Positions 46,780-55,410 of a stretch of DNA of 64,000 nucleotides are shown one piece after another. Both the position numbers and the translations under genes were made by a program. The DNA comes from an uncultured Sphingobacteriaceae bacterium. GTDB lineage: Bacteria; Bacteroidota; Bacteroidia; Sphingobacteriales; Sphingobacteriaceae. The notes under the pieces are model-generated. The model saw nothing but the letters and a program-made list of their open reading frames with translations, made no database searches and had not been told where the DNA came from. Within the stretch, counting starts at the first letter, position 1; every line of letters begins with the position of its first letter. The DNA is taken from contig CAMLLO010000010.1 in the NCBI GenBank assembly GCA_946480915.1, positions 62,001-126,000 of the forward strand, written 5' to 3'.

Positions 46780-47937
46780 ATGCAATACCTGCGACTTTTG
46801 TTGCTTCCTTTTTCTTTGATTTATGGATGTATTATCCAGATAAGAAATCTGCTTTACGATCTAAAGATTTTCAAATCTCACAAATTTAACCTTCCAGTAA
46901 TAAGCATTGGAAATCTCGCCATTGGTGGTGCCGGTAAAAGTCCTATGGCCGAGTATATTGTGCGCCTTTTGAAGGAAAGATATAAAGTCGCGATTCTAAG
47001 CAGGGGCTATAAACGCAGCACGAAAGGCTTTAGGATAGTTGATACATTAAATACAGCTGCTGAAGTTGGCGATGAGCCCTTGCAGTTCAAGCATAAGTTC
47101 AGCAATGTTACAGTTGCCGTTTCAGAAAAGCGAGTACCGGGAATCGAACGTCTCCAGGAAAACCATGACGTGATTATTCTCGATGATGCTTTTCAACATA
47201 GGGCTGTAAGGCCTGGTTTAAGTATTTTGCTTTTCGATTATACCCGGTTGAACGATTTCTTTCTTATGCTTCCCGCAGGAAACCTTCGGGAGCCATTTGC
47301 CAACAGAAAAAGAGCAGACATTCTGGTAGTTTCAAAATGCCCTGAAAGTTTGTCTGAGACCGAAAAAGAAAAAATAACAGAACGTATCAGTCCTTTCAAG
47401 CATCAGAATTTGTTTTTTTCCTATCTGGAGTATGGAAATTTAATTTCCTTAGCTTCCGCTGATGAAACCTGCATGAGTTTACCGCTTAAAAAATACAATG
47501 AGAAAGCTCATGCAAGCTTCATAGCCGATAAAAAACAATTATTTTCAAATGAAAAACTCTTGTGGGGTATTACATCCCAAACTTCGGTGTTTTTGCTAAC
47601 GGGTATTGCTAACCCAGAGCCCCTGTTAAAAAAGGTTAAAAGTTTTACCGGCAGAGTCATCCATCATGATTACCCCGATCATTACACTTTCAGCACAAAA
47701 AATATTGCTAAACTTGCAGAAGAGTTTAATGAAGATGCATCCGTCGACAAGTTGATCATCACAACGGAGAAAGATGCACAGCGATTACAGGTGGCGGAAT
47801 TACTCGAACTTTTAAATGGTTTACCGGTTTATTACCTGCCGGTTACCGCCAGAATTCATCAGCCGGATGATGAACGTTTTAACAAGTTAATAGAACTCTA
47901 TGTTACAAGAGATATACAACACTACAGCATACATTAA
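46780..47937 (+). CDS. lpxK: Tetraacyldisaccharide 4'-kinase LpxK
   Basis: A 385-residue inner-membrane-associated kinase that phosphorylates the lipid A precursor. An N-terminal hydrophobic segment (LRLLLLPFSLIYGCIIQI) is followed by the P-loop IGNLAIGGAGKSPMAEYI (about 44-61). VIILDDAFQHRAVRPG, LPAGNLREP and HDYPDHYTFS are also LpxK signatures. The length exceeds 350, as is usual in Bacteroidota. Its 3' end overlaps the next gene by 38 bases. A TATCTTTA box ends five bases before the start codon. Confidence 0.95.
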   Translation: MQYLRLLLLPFSLIYGCIIQIRNLLYDLKIFKSHKFNLPVISIGNLAIGGAGKSPMAEYIVRLLKERYKVAILSRGYKRSTKGFRIVDTLNTAAEVGDEPLQFKHKFSNVTVAVSEKRVPGIERLQENHDVIILDDAFQHRAVRPGLSILLFDYTRLNDFFLMLPAGNLREPFANRKRADILVVSKCPESLSETEKEKITERISPFKHQNLFFSYLEYGNLISLASADETCMSLPLKKYNEKAHASFIADKKQLFSNEKLLWGITSQTSVFLLTGIANPEPLLKKVKSFTGRVIHHDYPDHYTFSTKNIAKLAEEFNEDASVDKLIITTEKDAQRLQVAELLELLNGLPVYYLPVTARIHQPDDERFNKLIELYVTRDIQHYSIH

Positions 47938-48715
47938 AAACAAAATAGGTGATTTTACGCCCGAAATTGGCATTATCCTCGGAACGGGCCTGGGAGCTCT
48001 CGTTGATGAGATAGAGATCGAGCATAAACTGATGTATTCCAATATTCCGAACTTCCCGATTTCGACCCTCGAATTTCATTCAGGAAGATTAATTTTTGGA
48101 ATGCTGGAAGGCAAAAGGGTTGTAGCAATGCAGGGGCGACTTCATTATTATGAAGGCTACGATATGAAGCAGATTACCTTCCCCGTAAGGGTAATGAAAA
48201 TGCTGGGAATAACAAAGATTTTTGTTTCAAACGCCAGCGGATCTTTAAACCCTGATTATAAGACAGGCGACCTAATGATTATTGAGGATCATATCAATCT
48301 TCAGCATGATAATCCATTGCGAGGTAGGAATTTTGAAGAACTTGGTCCACGGTTTCCAGACATGAGCCAGCCCTATAGCCGCGAAATGGTGAAGAAGGGA
48401 ATGGAGATTGCAGCTAAAAATAACATCAGGTGTCATAAAGGGATCTACGTTTCTGTTGCGGGGCCGAATCTTGAAACAAAAGCGGAGTATAGATATTTAA
48501 GAATTATTGGTGGCGATGCTGTTGGAATGAGTACCGTGCCGGAAGTTATTGTTTCAAATCATATGGGATTACCTGTCTTTGCAATATCTGTATTAACAGA
48601 TGAAGGCTTCCTGGATGTACTTGAACCTGTTTCTGTTGAAGATATAATTAAGGTTGCCGAAACTGCAGAGCCTAAAATGACGACTATACTTAAAGAATTG
48701 ATTGCCTCTCTATAA
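47900..48715 (+). CDS. Purine nucleoside phosphorylase
   Basis: A 271-residue trimeric-type PNP that splits inosine and guanosine with phosphate. Signatures are IGIILGTGLGALVDEI, GRLHYYEGYDMKQITFPVRVMKMLG, the SNASGSLNPDYKTGDLMIIEDHINL loop, GVYVSVAGPNLETKAEYR-like (here GIYVSVAGPNLETK), and GGDAVGMSTVPEVIVSNHMG. It overlaps lpxK by 38 bases in another frame, so translation is probably coupled. Its stop codon overlaps the next start codon (TAATG). Confidence 0.95.
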   Translation: MLQEIYNTTAYIKNKIGDFTPEIGIILGTGLGALVDEIEIEHKLMYSNIPNFPISTLEFHSGRLIFGMLEGKRVVAMQGRLHYYEGYDMKQITFPVRVMKMLGITKIFVSNASGSLNPDYKTGDLMIIEDHINLQHDNPLRGRNFEELGPRFPDMSQPYSREMVKKGMEIAAKNNIRCHKGIYVSVAGPNLETKAEYRYLRIIGGDAVGMSTVPEVIVSNHMGLPVFAISVLTDEGFLDVLEPVSVEDIIKVAETAEPKMTTILKELIASL

Positions 48716-50742
48716 TGAAGAACTATTTCTTTGCTGTGATTTTGTTACTTCTGGCTTTGAACGTGTCGAATTCGATGGCTCAGAATGGGCGTCCTCAAGC
48801 TCCGCGTGGTGGAAATAATCGCACCCCTGATGCTAATGCTGAGCTGGATTCGTTGAGAAAAATTGAAGATGAGGCTCGCGATACGCTCATAATTACAGCA
48901 AAGTACATTCGATATACCACTTTAGGATTATTGCAAGACAGTACGCAAACCTTGCCTATCGACACTACGTTTCGTAATTTTCATAATTATAATCCTTTAA
49001 ATCAACCCCAAGCACCAACAATAAATCTCGGAAATCTGGGAATCGCATATCGCGACATGTTATTTAGCCCCTCAAAAATTATTGGCTTTGATCCCGGCTT
49101 TCATTCTTTAGACGTTTATCGTTTAACCCAGGATTCGATAAAATATTACCGGGCACGTTCTCCTTTTACTTCTCTAAGTTATATCAATGGTAAGTTGAAG
49201 GAACAATTTTTTAAAGCCACCCACTCGCAGAATATTAAGCCCAACTGGAATTTCGGAGCAAATTATTTTCGAATCGGATCTGAAGGATTTTACCGGAGTC
49301 AGAAAGGTGATCATTTAAATGCGGCAGTTTTTACCTGGTATGAATCCCCAAATAAACGGTATAATCTATTGGCGAATGGGCTTTTTAATACCTTAAGAGC
49401 CGCAGAAAATGGCTCGCTTGTTAACGATTCGATCTTCATTGCAGAAAAGCCGAAAATCAGCGGGAGCGAGATTGTGCGATTAGGAAACGGGGTTCGTCGT
49501 TTTAGTAGAACAGAGTCGCCTTATCAGGAATGGAAGCAAAAGGAATACTTTATTAAGCAATTTTACTACATAGGCCGCTTGGACAGTTTAACTGCAGATG
49601 TGAATTCGAATATTTTGCCGACTCAACGAATATCACATGCGCTTACCTATTCAAATGATATCTATAAATTCCATAAAAACGAATTGCAAAGCTCATTAAA
49701 TCCGGTATTCCCCAAAATTTCAGGTGATACAATTCCACTGACCCAAGATTCTACACAAGTAAAAAATCTGCGGAACGAGTTTATGTATAGCTTTTATTTA
49801 AGGGGGCGCTCCCTAAGTTTTATAAAAAATGAGCTAAAGCTTGATGTGGGCTTGCAGCACGATTTGTATTGGTACAACCAAATGGATTATGCTACCAAAT
49901 TCCAAAATGTTACTCTCAAAGCAAATGTGGGTTATCAATTTAGTAACAGAGTTTCTATTTCCGGTGACCTTCAACAAATTGCTCAGGGTAAAAATGCTGG
50001 TGATTACTTGTATAATGCTGAAACCCAAATATTATTAAGCCGGTCTGTGGGGCGGGTGGTGCTGGGCGCATTTTTGCAGAATAAATCTCCCCAACAAATT
50101 TTTGAACGCACAAATTATACTTATCACCAGTGGATCAGGAGCTTTGAAAACACAAAAACTAATAACTTATCGTTTGCTTATATAAATCCGAAATTCGGGT
50201 TCAGAGCCAAGGCAGATTATTACCTGATAGTAAATCATTTATATTTCGAGGCTGCAGCAGATTCGTTTCAAATCAACCCGGTTCAGTTTGATAAGAATAT
50301 CAATTTATTAAAACTAACCGTAAGCAAGTTTTCCCGTTTCGGTAAGTTTAATCTCGAAAACTTTATCGTTTATCAAAAAACCGACTTTACAAGCATCTTA
50401 AGGACACCGGAAATATACACTTATAACAGTTTTTATTTTGCTGCCCGGATCTTTAAAGCCATCAACACAAATCTTGGGTTTGACGCTCGTTGGAACAGTC
50501 CTTTTCCTGCACCATCCTATGCCATTAATGTGAGTCAGTTTTATAATGGCGAACCAATCGAATTTTCATCATACCCGGTAATTGATGTGTGGGCGAAATT
50601 TGCATTGAAGAGAGCGAATATATTTGTACGATACGATTATGTAAACCAGGGATTGTTTTCAAAAGGCTATTATACAGTAAACAGATATCCAATGCCAAAT
50701 ACTCTTTTAAAGTTTGGTGTCACCTGGAATTTCTATGATTAA
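48715..50742 (+). CDS. Putative porin, outer-membrane barrel
   Basis: A 675-residue protein with a signal peptide (VILLLLALNVSNSMAQ) and a long beta-barrel of the Bacteroidota putative porin family. The N-terminal 40 residues after the signal are Arg/Pro/Gly/Asn-rich (GRPQAPRGGNNRTP). Strands are visible throughout, for example NWNFGANYFRIGSEGFYRSQ, KTNNLSFAYINPKFGFRAKADYYL and the closing TLLKFGVTWNFYD. The ATG overlaps the PNP stop codon. lpxK-PNP-porin therefore form one operon. The transported substrate is unknown. Confidence 0.85.
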   Translation: MKNYFFAVILLLLALNVSNSMAQNGRPQAPRGGNNRTPDANAELDSLRKIEDEARDTLIITAKYIRYTTLGLLQDSTQTLPIDTTFRNFHNYNPLNQPQAPTINLGNLGIAYRDMLFSPSKIIGFDPGFHSLDVYRLTQDSIKYYRARSPFTSLSYINGKLKEQFFKATHSQNIKPNWNFGANYFRIGSEGFYRSQKGDHLNAAVFTWYESPNKRYNLLANGLFNTLRAAENGSLVNDSIFIAEKPKISGSEIVRLGNGVRRFSRTESPYQEWKQKEYFIKQFYYIGRLDSLTADVNSNILPTQRISHALTYSNDIYKFHKNELQSSLNPVFPKISGDTIPLTQDSTQVKNLRNEFMYSFYLRGRSLSFIKNELKLDVGLQHDLYWYNQMDYATKFQNVTLKANVGYQFSNRVSISGDLQQIAQGKNAGDYLYNAETQILLSRSVGRVVLGAFLQNKSPQQIFERTNYTYHQWIRSFENTKTNNLSFAYINPKFGFRAKADYYLIVNHLYFEAAADSFQINPVQFDKNINLLKLTVSKFSRFGKFNLENFIVYQKTDFTSILRTPEIYTYNSFYFAARIFKAINTNLGFDARWNSPFPAPSYAINVSQFYNGEPIEFSSYPVIDVWAKFALKRANIFVRYDYVNQGLFSKGYYTVNRYPMPNTLLKFGVTWNFYD

Positions 50743-50850
50743 GAGGAACTCACCTCAGCCCTCCCCAAAGCAGAGGGAGCTAAAGTATTATAAAGCTGGA
50801 CTGCCTTTCTAAAAAGCGGTTTTTACTTTTGAATTCTTACTTTTCTAATC

Positions 50851-52110
50851 CTAAGTCTTTTGCTTTTTCTTTTTAGCCGCGGGAAAAAGAACATTATTTA
50901 AGATAAGCCTGTATCCGGCAGAGTTTGGATGTAGATTTAAGTCGGTTGGCGGATCTCCAACCTGATGTTGGTAGTCTTCCGGGTCATGCCCTCCATAGAA
51001 GGTGAACTGCCCTTTGCCCAGATCTCCATGAATATAGCGGGCTTCATTGGCCGATTTTGTTTCTCCCATAATTAATACATCTGGCTTCAACTGATCTTTT
51101 CTAAAAGCAGTGGTTTGGCCCATAAAACCCTTTATAACTTTATCATGGTTTTGCGTAAGCATGGTCGGTACTACATCCCATTTTGCCGAGAAATCAAATA
51201 AGGTGAAAAAATCATTGCTTCGTTCAAGAACCCTCGAGGGCGTTACATCGATTGACGAAAATTCGTAATTATATGGGTTTAGATCAAGCTTAAAATTTTG
51301 AAATGCAAATGTTTTGCTAAAATCCAGCTTTGACTGTGCATTTGGATCTGCACCGTCTCCGTCAAACATGCTTTCGCATATATCTACTCCATCAGCGGCT
51401 AAAGCAATATCAAAGCTGTCGGTTCCGGAGCACATCGCAAATAAGAACCCACCGCCTGCGCAAAAGCCTTTTATCGTTTTTGCTACCGCCAGTTTCATTT
51501 CCGATACTTTTTTAAAACCAAGCTTTTTTGCCATGGCCTCTTGCTGTTTAACATCTTCAATATACCAGCTGGATGTTTTATAGGCAGACCAAAAGCGGCC
51601 GTATTGACCTGTAAAATCCTCATGGTGCATGTGCAGCCAATCGTATTTCGGAAGATTGCCTTTTAATACCTCTTCATCATAAATAATGTCGTAAGGGATT
51701 TCTGCATAGGTTAAAACCAAGGTCACTGCATCATCCCAGGGCAATTTGCTTTTTGGAGAGTATACAGCAATTTTTGGAGCTTTTTCCAGCTTAACCATGT
51801 CCATGTTAACCGAAGGATCAGATATTTCATTAAGTATGGATGTTACTTTTGAGTCGCTTATCACCTCGTAAGAGACACCCCGGATTTTGCATTCGTTTTC
51901 AAGTGATTGAGCATACTTCATCAAAAAGCTTCCGCCGCGATAGTTAAGCAGCCATTCTGCTTCGAGTCCATTTTTTAATGTCCAGAACGTAATTCCATAG
52001 GCTTTCAAGTGGTTTTTTTGATCTTCATCCATGGGGATAATTATCGAAGCCGCCCTTGTACCAAAAGATAATATTACTAAACAAAGGAAGGTGAAATGCC
52101 ATTTCAACAT
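50851..52110 (-). CDS. Secreted protein of unknown function (database name often asparagine synthetase B)
   Basis: A 419-residue secreted protein with a signal peptide (FLCLVILSFGTRAA). Close Bacteroidota relatives are, to my recollection, labelled asparagine synthetase B, but I see neither the N-terminal cysteine glutaminase nor the ATP-pyrophosphatase SGGLDS loop of AsnB, so that name looks wrong. A GATase-1-like core is plausible: PKIAVYSPKSKLPWDDAVTLVL, then GFCAGGGFLFAMCSGTDSFD, a nucleophile-elbow-like turn, and YGGHDPEDYQHQVGDPPTDL near the C-terminus. The catalytic role is not established. It ends in a lysine-rich tail. Confidence 0.65.
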   Translation of the reverse strand: MLKWHFTFLCLVILSFGTRAASIIIPMDEDQKNHLKAYGITFWTLKNGLEAEWLLNYRGGSFLMKYAQSLENECKIRGVSYEVISDSKVTSILNEISDPSVNMDMVKLEKAPKIAVYSPKSKLPWDDAVTLVLTYAEIPYDIIYDEEVLKGNLPKYDWLHMHHEDFTGQYGRFWSAYKTSSWYIEDVKQQEAMAKKLGFKKVSEMKLAVAKTIKGFCAGGGFLFAMCSGTDSFDIALAADGVDICESMFDGDGADPNAQSKLDFSKTFAFQNFKLDLNPYNYEFSSIDVTPSRVLERSNDFFTLFDFSAKWDVVPTMLTQNHDKVIKGFMGQTTAFRKDQLKPDVLIMGETKSANEARYIHGDLGKGQFTFYGGHDPEDYQHQVGDPPTDLNLHPNSAGYRLILNNVLFPAAKKKKQKT

Positions 52111-52204
52111 GAATGCAATAACGTAAATTGTGGACTTAAAGGTATAAATTAAGCCTTGGAAAATCGATTTTTAAAAAGTCATTACCCAATGTGACTGAAA
52201 TAAT

Positions 52205-52212
52205 TACCTTTG
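52205..52212 (+). promoter_or_regulatory. -7 element for the cyclophilin gene
   Basis: TACCTTTG matches TAnnTTTG exactly, 23 bases before the start codon at 52236. Confidence 0.45.
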
Positions 52213-52235
52213 CCCACTCGTTAAATTTGAAACTT

Positions 52236-52673
52236 ATGAGCAAAGCAATAATTAAAACAGAAAAAGGCGACATGACGGTAGAGTTCTACGACAAAGATGC
52301 GCCTAATACCGTGGCTAATTTTCTTGGGTTAGCAAAACAAGGCTTTTATGATGGCGTGACTTTTCATCGCGTTATTCCTGACTTCGTAATTCAGGGCGGA
52401 GATCCTACGGGCACAGGTGCCGGAGGTTCGGGCACAAGAATTAAATGCGAATTAACCGGCGAGAATCAATATCACGACAGAGGAGTATTGTCTATGGCTC
52501 ATGCAGGTCGTGATACCGGAAGTTCTCAGTTCTTTATTTGCCACAGCCGCAATAACACTGCTCATTTAGATAGAAACCATACCTGTTTTGGTAAGGTTAT
52601 TGAAAATGTTGAGGTTGTGGATGCTATTAGGGCAGGCGACAAAATTTTAGGAATTGATATAATTGAAGAATAG
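52236..52673 (+). CDS. Peptidyl-prolyl cis-trans isomerase, cyclophilin type
   Basis: A 145-residue single-domain cyclophilin that speeds proline isomerisation. ATG 52236 ([19 protein letters not shown]) is chosen over the upstream GTG at 52191 because the -7 box lies between them. Core motifs are [22 protein letters not shown] (catalytic Arg in HRV), [11 protein letters not shown] and [14 protein letters not shown]. No signal peptide, so it is cytosolic. An inverted-repeat element follows the stop codon. Confidence 0.93.
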   Translation: MSKAIIKTEKGDMTVEFYDKDAPNTVANFLGLAKQGFYDGVTFHRVIPDFVIQGGDPTGTGAGGSGTRIKCELTGENQYHDRGVLSMAHAGRDTGSSQFFICHSRNNTAHLDRNHTCFGKVIENVEVVDAIRAGDKILGIDIIEE

Positions 52674-52679
52674 TTAATA

Positions 52680-52815
52680 GATGTGAGAATTGAGATACGA
52701 GATTTGAGCACTGGATGTCAAATCTAATTTCTTTACTCACATTTAATCGTTTTTGAAAATGATTTAGTTATGCGATTTGTTCTCATATCTAAATTCTAAA
52801 ATCTCATATCTCACA
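52680..52815. repeat. Intergenic inverted repeat of GAGATATGAGATTT units, copy 1
   Basis: The left arm (52680-52708) and the reverse complement of the right arm (52781-52815) are both made of variants of TGAGATATGAGATTT and begin TGTGAGA. They form an imperfect long hairpin that fills the gap between the cyclophilin stop codon and the DUF5606 start. A second copy lies at 56389-56520. It looks like a non-coding, possibly mobile repeat family. Confidence 0.6.
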
Positions 52816-52818
52816 GAA

Positions 52819-53328
52819 ATGAATTTAAAAGGATTAGTAGCCGTTTCAGGTAAACCCGGTTTGTATAAAGTTATCGGCCAAAACAAATCAGGATTTGTAC
52901 TTGAAAGTTTGGATGAACAAAAAGTAAAGCTGATAGTGAACTTAAGTACCGCAAAATTAGCTTCCTTAGAAGATATTACAGTTTTTGGGGAAGATGATGA
53001 TCTGAAACTGATAGATATTTTCGGAAATATGAAAGGTTCTTCATCCATTCCAGATCCAAAATCCGATGGCACTACGTTGCGGAAATATTTCAGAGAAGTG
53101 GCCCCTGCGCATGATGAAGATCGTGTATATGCTTCGGATATGAAGAAAATAATTACGTGGTTTAATCTGATTAAAGATCTTCCGCTATTTACTGAATCAG
53201 AAGCTCCTGCAGAAGAAATTGCGCCTGCTGAAGAAGCTGCCCCTGTGCTTGAAGAAAAAGTCCCTGTGGCAGAAAATGTAAAGCCTGCAAAAAAAACAGC
53301 GGCTAAAAAAACCAAGAAAGCTGAGTAA
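52819..53328 (+). CDS. DUF5606 family protein
   Basis: A 169-residue cytosolic protein. Residues 1-125 form the conserved DUF5606 region (MNLKGLVAVSGKPGLYKVIG, LESLDEQKVKLIVN, GTTLRKYFREVAPAHDEDRVYASDMKKIITWF). From about 130 an Ala/Pro/Glu-rich tail ends in a lysine-rich KKTAAKKTKKAE, probably disordered and possibly nucleic-acid-binding. ATG 52819 is chosen because the DUF begins there; the longer frame from 52777 runs through the repeat element. The function is not known. Confidence 0.85.
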   Translation: MNLKGLVAVSGKPGLYKVIGQNKSGFVLESLDEQKVKLIVNLSTAKLASLEDITVFGEDDDLKLIDIFGNMKGSSSIPDPKSDGTTLRKYFREVAPAHDEDRVYASDMKKIITWFNLIKDLPLFTESEAPAEEIAPAEEAAPVLEEKVPVAENVKPAKKTAAKKTKKAE

Positions 53329-53342
53329 TTCAGCTTTCCTGG

Positions 53343-53471
53343 TTAAAAAAAATATAGTATAATTGCTCCTATTGCCAAGGCGATTAAGAACATAAACCAA
53401 AATTTCTTTTGTTCTTTCGAAGGATTGATGCCTTTGTATCTATACCTTCTTTTGTAGTCTGAGGGAAGCAT
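53343..53471 (-). CDS. Small membrane protein downstream of rlmH
   Basis: A 42-residue protein read from ATG at 53471 to TAA at 53343-53345. It has a basic start (MLPSDYKRRYRYKG) and one membrane span (FWFMFLIALAIGAIILYFF). Its start lies 22 bases after the rlmH stop on the same strand, so it is in the rlmH operon. The clean signal-like layout and codon use suggest a real gene, but no family is recognised. Confidence 0.7.
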   Translation of the reverse strand: MLPSDYKRRYRYKGINPSKEQKKFWFMFLIALAIGAIILYFF

Positions 53472-53492
53472 AATATGTGTTTAGGTGGTTAT

Positions 53493-53966
53493 TTATTCAT
53501 GATGATACGGCTCACCTTTAAGAATACTGAAGGCTCGGTAAACCTGTTCAACAAAAAACAACCGAACCATCTGATGCGAAAAAGTCATTTTTGAAAGGGA
53601 TAACTTCTCATTAGATGATGTCAGCAAACTGTTATCAAATCCGTAAGGTCCGCCTACAATAAATACAAGGTTTTGAACACTTGAAAGCATTTTCTTACTG
53701 ATAAATCCTGAGAACTGTATAGAACTCAGTTCCTGTCCTTTTTCATCCAGCAAAACAATATAATCAGTGTTATTTAAATTTTTTGATATAAGTTCTGCTT
53801 CCTTCGTTTTTTGTTGATCTTCAGAGAGGCTTTTCGTGTTCTTCAACTCTGGTACCTCGACTATTTCAAATTTAATATAATGTTTTAATCGCTTGGTGTA
53901 TTTTTCTATGCCTTCTTTTAAATAGCTGTCTTCTGTTTTTCCTATTACCAGAAAAGTTATCTTCAT
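53493..53966 (-). CDS. rlmH: 23S rRNA pseudouridine-1915 N3-methyltransferase RlmH
   Basis: A 157-residue SPOUT methyltransferase acting on 70S ribosomes. The start MKITFLVIGKTEDSYLKEGIEKYTKRL is typical. The SAM-binding trefoil knot carries VFIVGGPYGF, LSLSKMTFSHQMVRLFFVEQVYRAF and the C-terminal YHHE. The length matches the family exactly. A TACATTTG -7 element lies 20 bases upstream. Confidence 0.95.
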   Translation of the reverse strand: MKITFLVIGKTEDSYLKEGIEKYTKRLKHYIKFEIVEVPELKNTKSLSEDQQKTKEAELISKNLNNTDYIVLLDEKGQELSSIQFSGFISKKMLSSVQNLVFIVGGPYGFDNSLLTSSNEKLSLSKMTFSHQMVRLFFVEQVYRAFSILKGEPYHHE

Positions 53967-53985
53967 GCTAAAGTTTAATTATGAA

Positions 53986-53993
53986 CAAATGTA
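53986..53993 (-). promoter_or_regulatory. -7 element for rlmH
   Basis: On the minus strand the sequence reads TACATTTG, an exact TAnnTTTG match 20 bases before the rlmH start codon. Confidence 0.4.
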
Positions 53994-54094
53994 CGTCTAT
54001 AATTGATTTGCACTTATATTTTAAATTTTGATGAGCGAAAACTATTTCATAGGGCATTGACGTATATGTTAAAGAGAGATCTAAACTCGTGGAT

Positions 54095-54568
54095 ATGAAA
54101 AAAACAATCTATATACTAAGCTGTCTTTTATGCATGGCATTTTATTCCTGTGGACAGGAAAAACCAACGACAAAGAGAAGTACAGTTAATAACACAAAAA
54201 ACATGGAATACAATAAATTAACTCCTGAAGAGGAACGTGTAATTGTAAATAAAGGGACAGAGTATCCCGGAACCGGAAAGCTTTTAAATAATAAAGAAAA
54301 AGGTACCTATACCTGTAAACGTTGTAATAATCCTCTTTACCTTTCGGATAGCAAGTTTGATTCGCACTGCGGGTGGCCAAGTTTTGACGATGAGATCAAA
54401 GGCGCGGTGAAACGTATTCCTGATCCTGACGGCATGCGTACCGAAATTGTGTGTGCCAAGTGCGGCGCACATCTCGGTCATGTCTTTTTAGGCGAAGGAT
54501 TTACCGCCAAAAATACCCGTCATTGTGTTAATTCAATTTCGATGAATTTCATTCCTGCTAAGAAGTAG
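54095..54568 (+). CDS. msrB: Peptide-methionine (R)-S-oxide reductase MsrB, lipoprotein
   Basis: A 157-residue enzyme that repairs methionine-R-sulfoxide. It carries a lipobox (Cys19, MAFYSCGQ), so it is anchored in the envelope, unlike cytosolic MsrB. Zinc-binding pairs are CKRC and CAKC; the catalytic cysteine is in TRHCVNSISMNF. SHCGWPSF and GAHLGHVF are also diagnostic. ATG 54095 is chosen over the preceding GTG. A strong terminator follows. Confidence 0.94.
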   Translation: MKKTIYILSCLLCMAFYSCGQEKPTTKRSTVNNTKNMEYNKLTPEEERVIVNKGTEYPGTGKLLNNKEKGTYTCKRCNNPLYLSDSKFDSHCGWPSFDDEIKGAVKRIPDPDGMRTEIVCAKCGAHLGHVFLGEGFTAKNTRHCVNSISMNFIPAKK

Positions 54569-54601
54569 GAAATTACAGGGCAACTCATTTTATATACATT
54601 C

Positions 54602-54640
54602 AATCCCAAAAGTGGAAAACTTTTGGGATTATCTTTTTTT
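54602..54640 (+). terminator. Intrinsic terminator after msrB
   Basis: Perfect 11-base stem AATCCCAAAAG (54602-54612) with CTTTTGGGATT (54620-54630), followed by a run of T. Confidence 0.88.
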
Positions 54641-54661
54641 AATAAGCTTTACTTTTATTGA

Positions 54662-55012
54662 ATGAGATGTCAATACCTGCTGCTGTCTTTATTTTTTCTG
54701 TCTTCTTGTTCCGAAACTCTAACTCAAACAGGTAAGGCTTCTTTTTACGCCAAAAAGTTTAATGGAAGAAAAACTGCCAGTGGCGAGAAATTCCGTAGTT
54801 CAAAACGGACGGCTGCGCACAAAACTTTACCTTTTGGAACTAAGGTAAAAGTGACCAATCTGAAAAATGGCCGGTCTGTCAAAGTGAAAATCAATGATAG
54901 AGGTCCGTTTGTGGCGGGAAGAATTATTGATCTTTCGAAAAAAGCAGCCCGTAAAATAGGGATGCTGGATGAAGGAGTTGCCTCCGTGGAAATTAAATAT
55001 AAAAAGAAATAG
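54662..55012 (+). CDS. RlpA-like septal ring lytic transglycosylase domain protein
   Basis: A 116-residue lipoprotein (lipobox Cys16, LSSCSETL) consisting almost wholly of a double-psi beta-barrel. The motifs TGKASFYAKKFNGRKTASGE, AAHKTLPFGTKVKVTNLKNG and VKINDRGPFVAGRIIDLSKKAA match RlpA, including the catalytic Asp in NDRGPF. RlpA proteins cleave denuded glycan strands at the septum. This is the short form without a SPOR domain. Confidence 0.9.
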   Translation: MRCQYLLLSLFFLSSCSETLTQTGKASFYAKKFNGRKTASGEKFRSSKRTAAHKTLPFGTKVKVTNLKNGRSVKVKINDRGPFVAGRIIDLSKKAARKIGMLDEGVASVEIKYKKK

Positions 55013-55110
55013 AGCGCACTTTCATCGCTCAATTGCTGAGCAATATATTCTGATTGTTTAAAACTCATCTTCTGTTTAAAACTTCCCGATACGGTTCATA
55101 GAATCACCGC

Positions 55111-55118
55111 TATATTTG
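55111..55118 (+). promoter_or_regulatory. -7 element for the riboswitch-nrdBA transcript
   Basis: TATATTTG matches TAnnTTTG and lies about 22 bases before the riboswitch aptamer, so transcription would start just ahead of it. Confidence 0.5.
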
Positions 55119-55139
55119 TTTCAATAAGTTCTTTAACAT

Positions 55140-55296
55140 ATTTCATTGAGGTTCATAGTTAAGCAATGCCGAGCTATGATTAAAAGGGAACCGTGTTCAA
55201 ATCACGGGCTGACGTGCAACTGTAAGTATCCTAACTTTCCAAAAGTTCCAAACTTTTGGAAAGTTTATACAAGCCAGACACCTGCCAGAATGATTT
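55140..55296 (+). promoter_or_regulatory. Cobalamin riboswitch
   Basis: The core has AAAAGGGAA, an inner hairpin CCGTG/CACGG, then GGGCTGACGTGCAACTGTAAG, and the B12 box CCAGACACCTGCC at 55274-55286. A closing stem TCATT (55143-55147) with AATGA (55289-55293) encloses it. A 15-base perfect hairpin (55233-55265) forms the peripheral arm. Just downstream GTCAAAAC (55298-55305) can pair with GTTTTGGC (55319-55326), a candidate switch hairpin. It sits in the leader of nrdB-nrdA, so adenosylcobalamin probably lowers class Ia ribonucleotide reductase expression, as described in Streptomyces where a B12-dependent class II enzyme takes over. Confidence 0.88.
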
Positions 55297-55410
55297 TGTC
55301 AAAACTTTCACGTATAAGGTTTTGGCGAAAGCTCGTCTCCGTTTTGCTCCCGCTTAATGGAATACCCGTCTTTTGTCAATTCCTGTTTCGCATCATTAAA
55401 CTTAAATTTT

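Noticed and set aside
52764..53315. Long minus-strand frame opposite DUF5606
   Set aside because: It is the Ser/Ala/Phe-rich mirror of the Lys/Ala/Glu-rich tail and lacks any domain.
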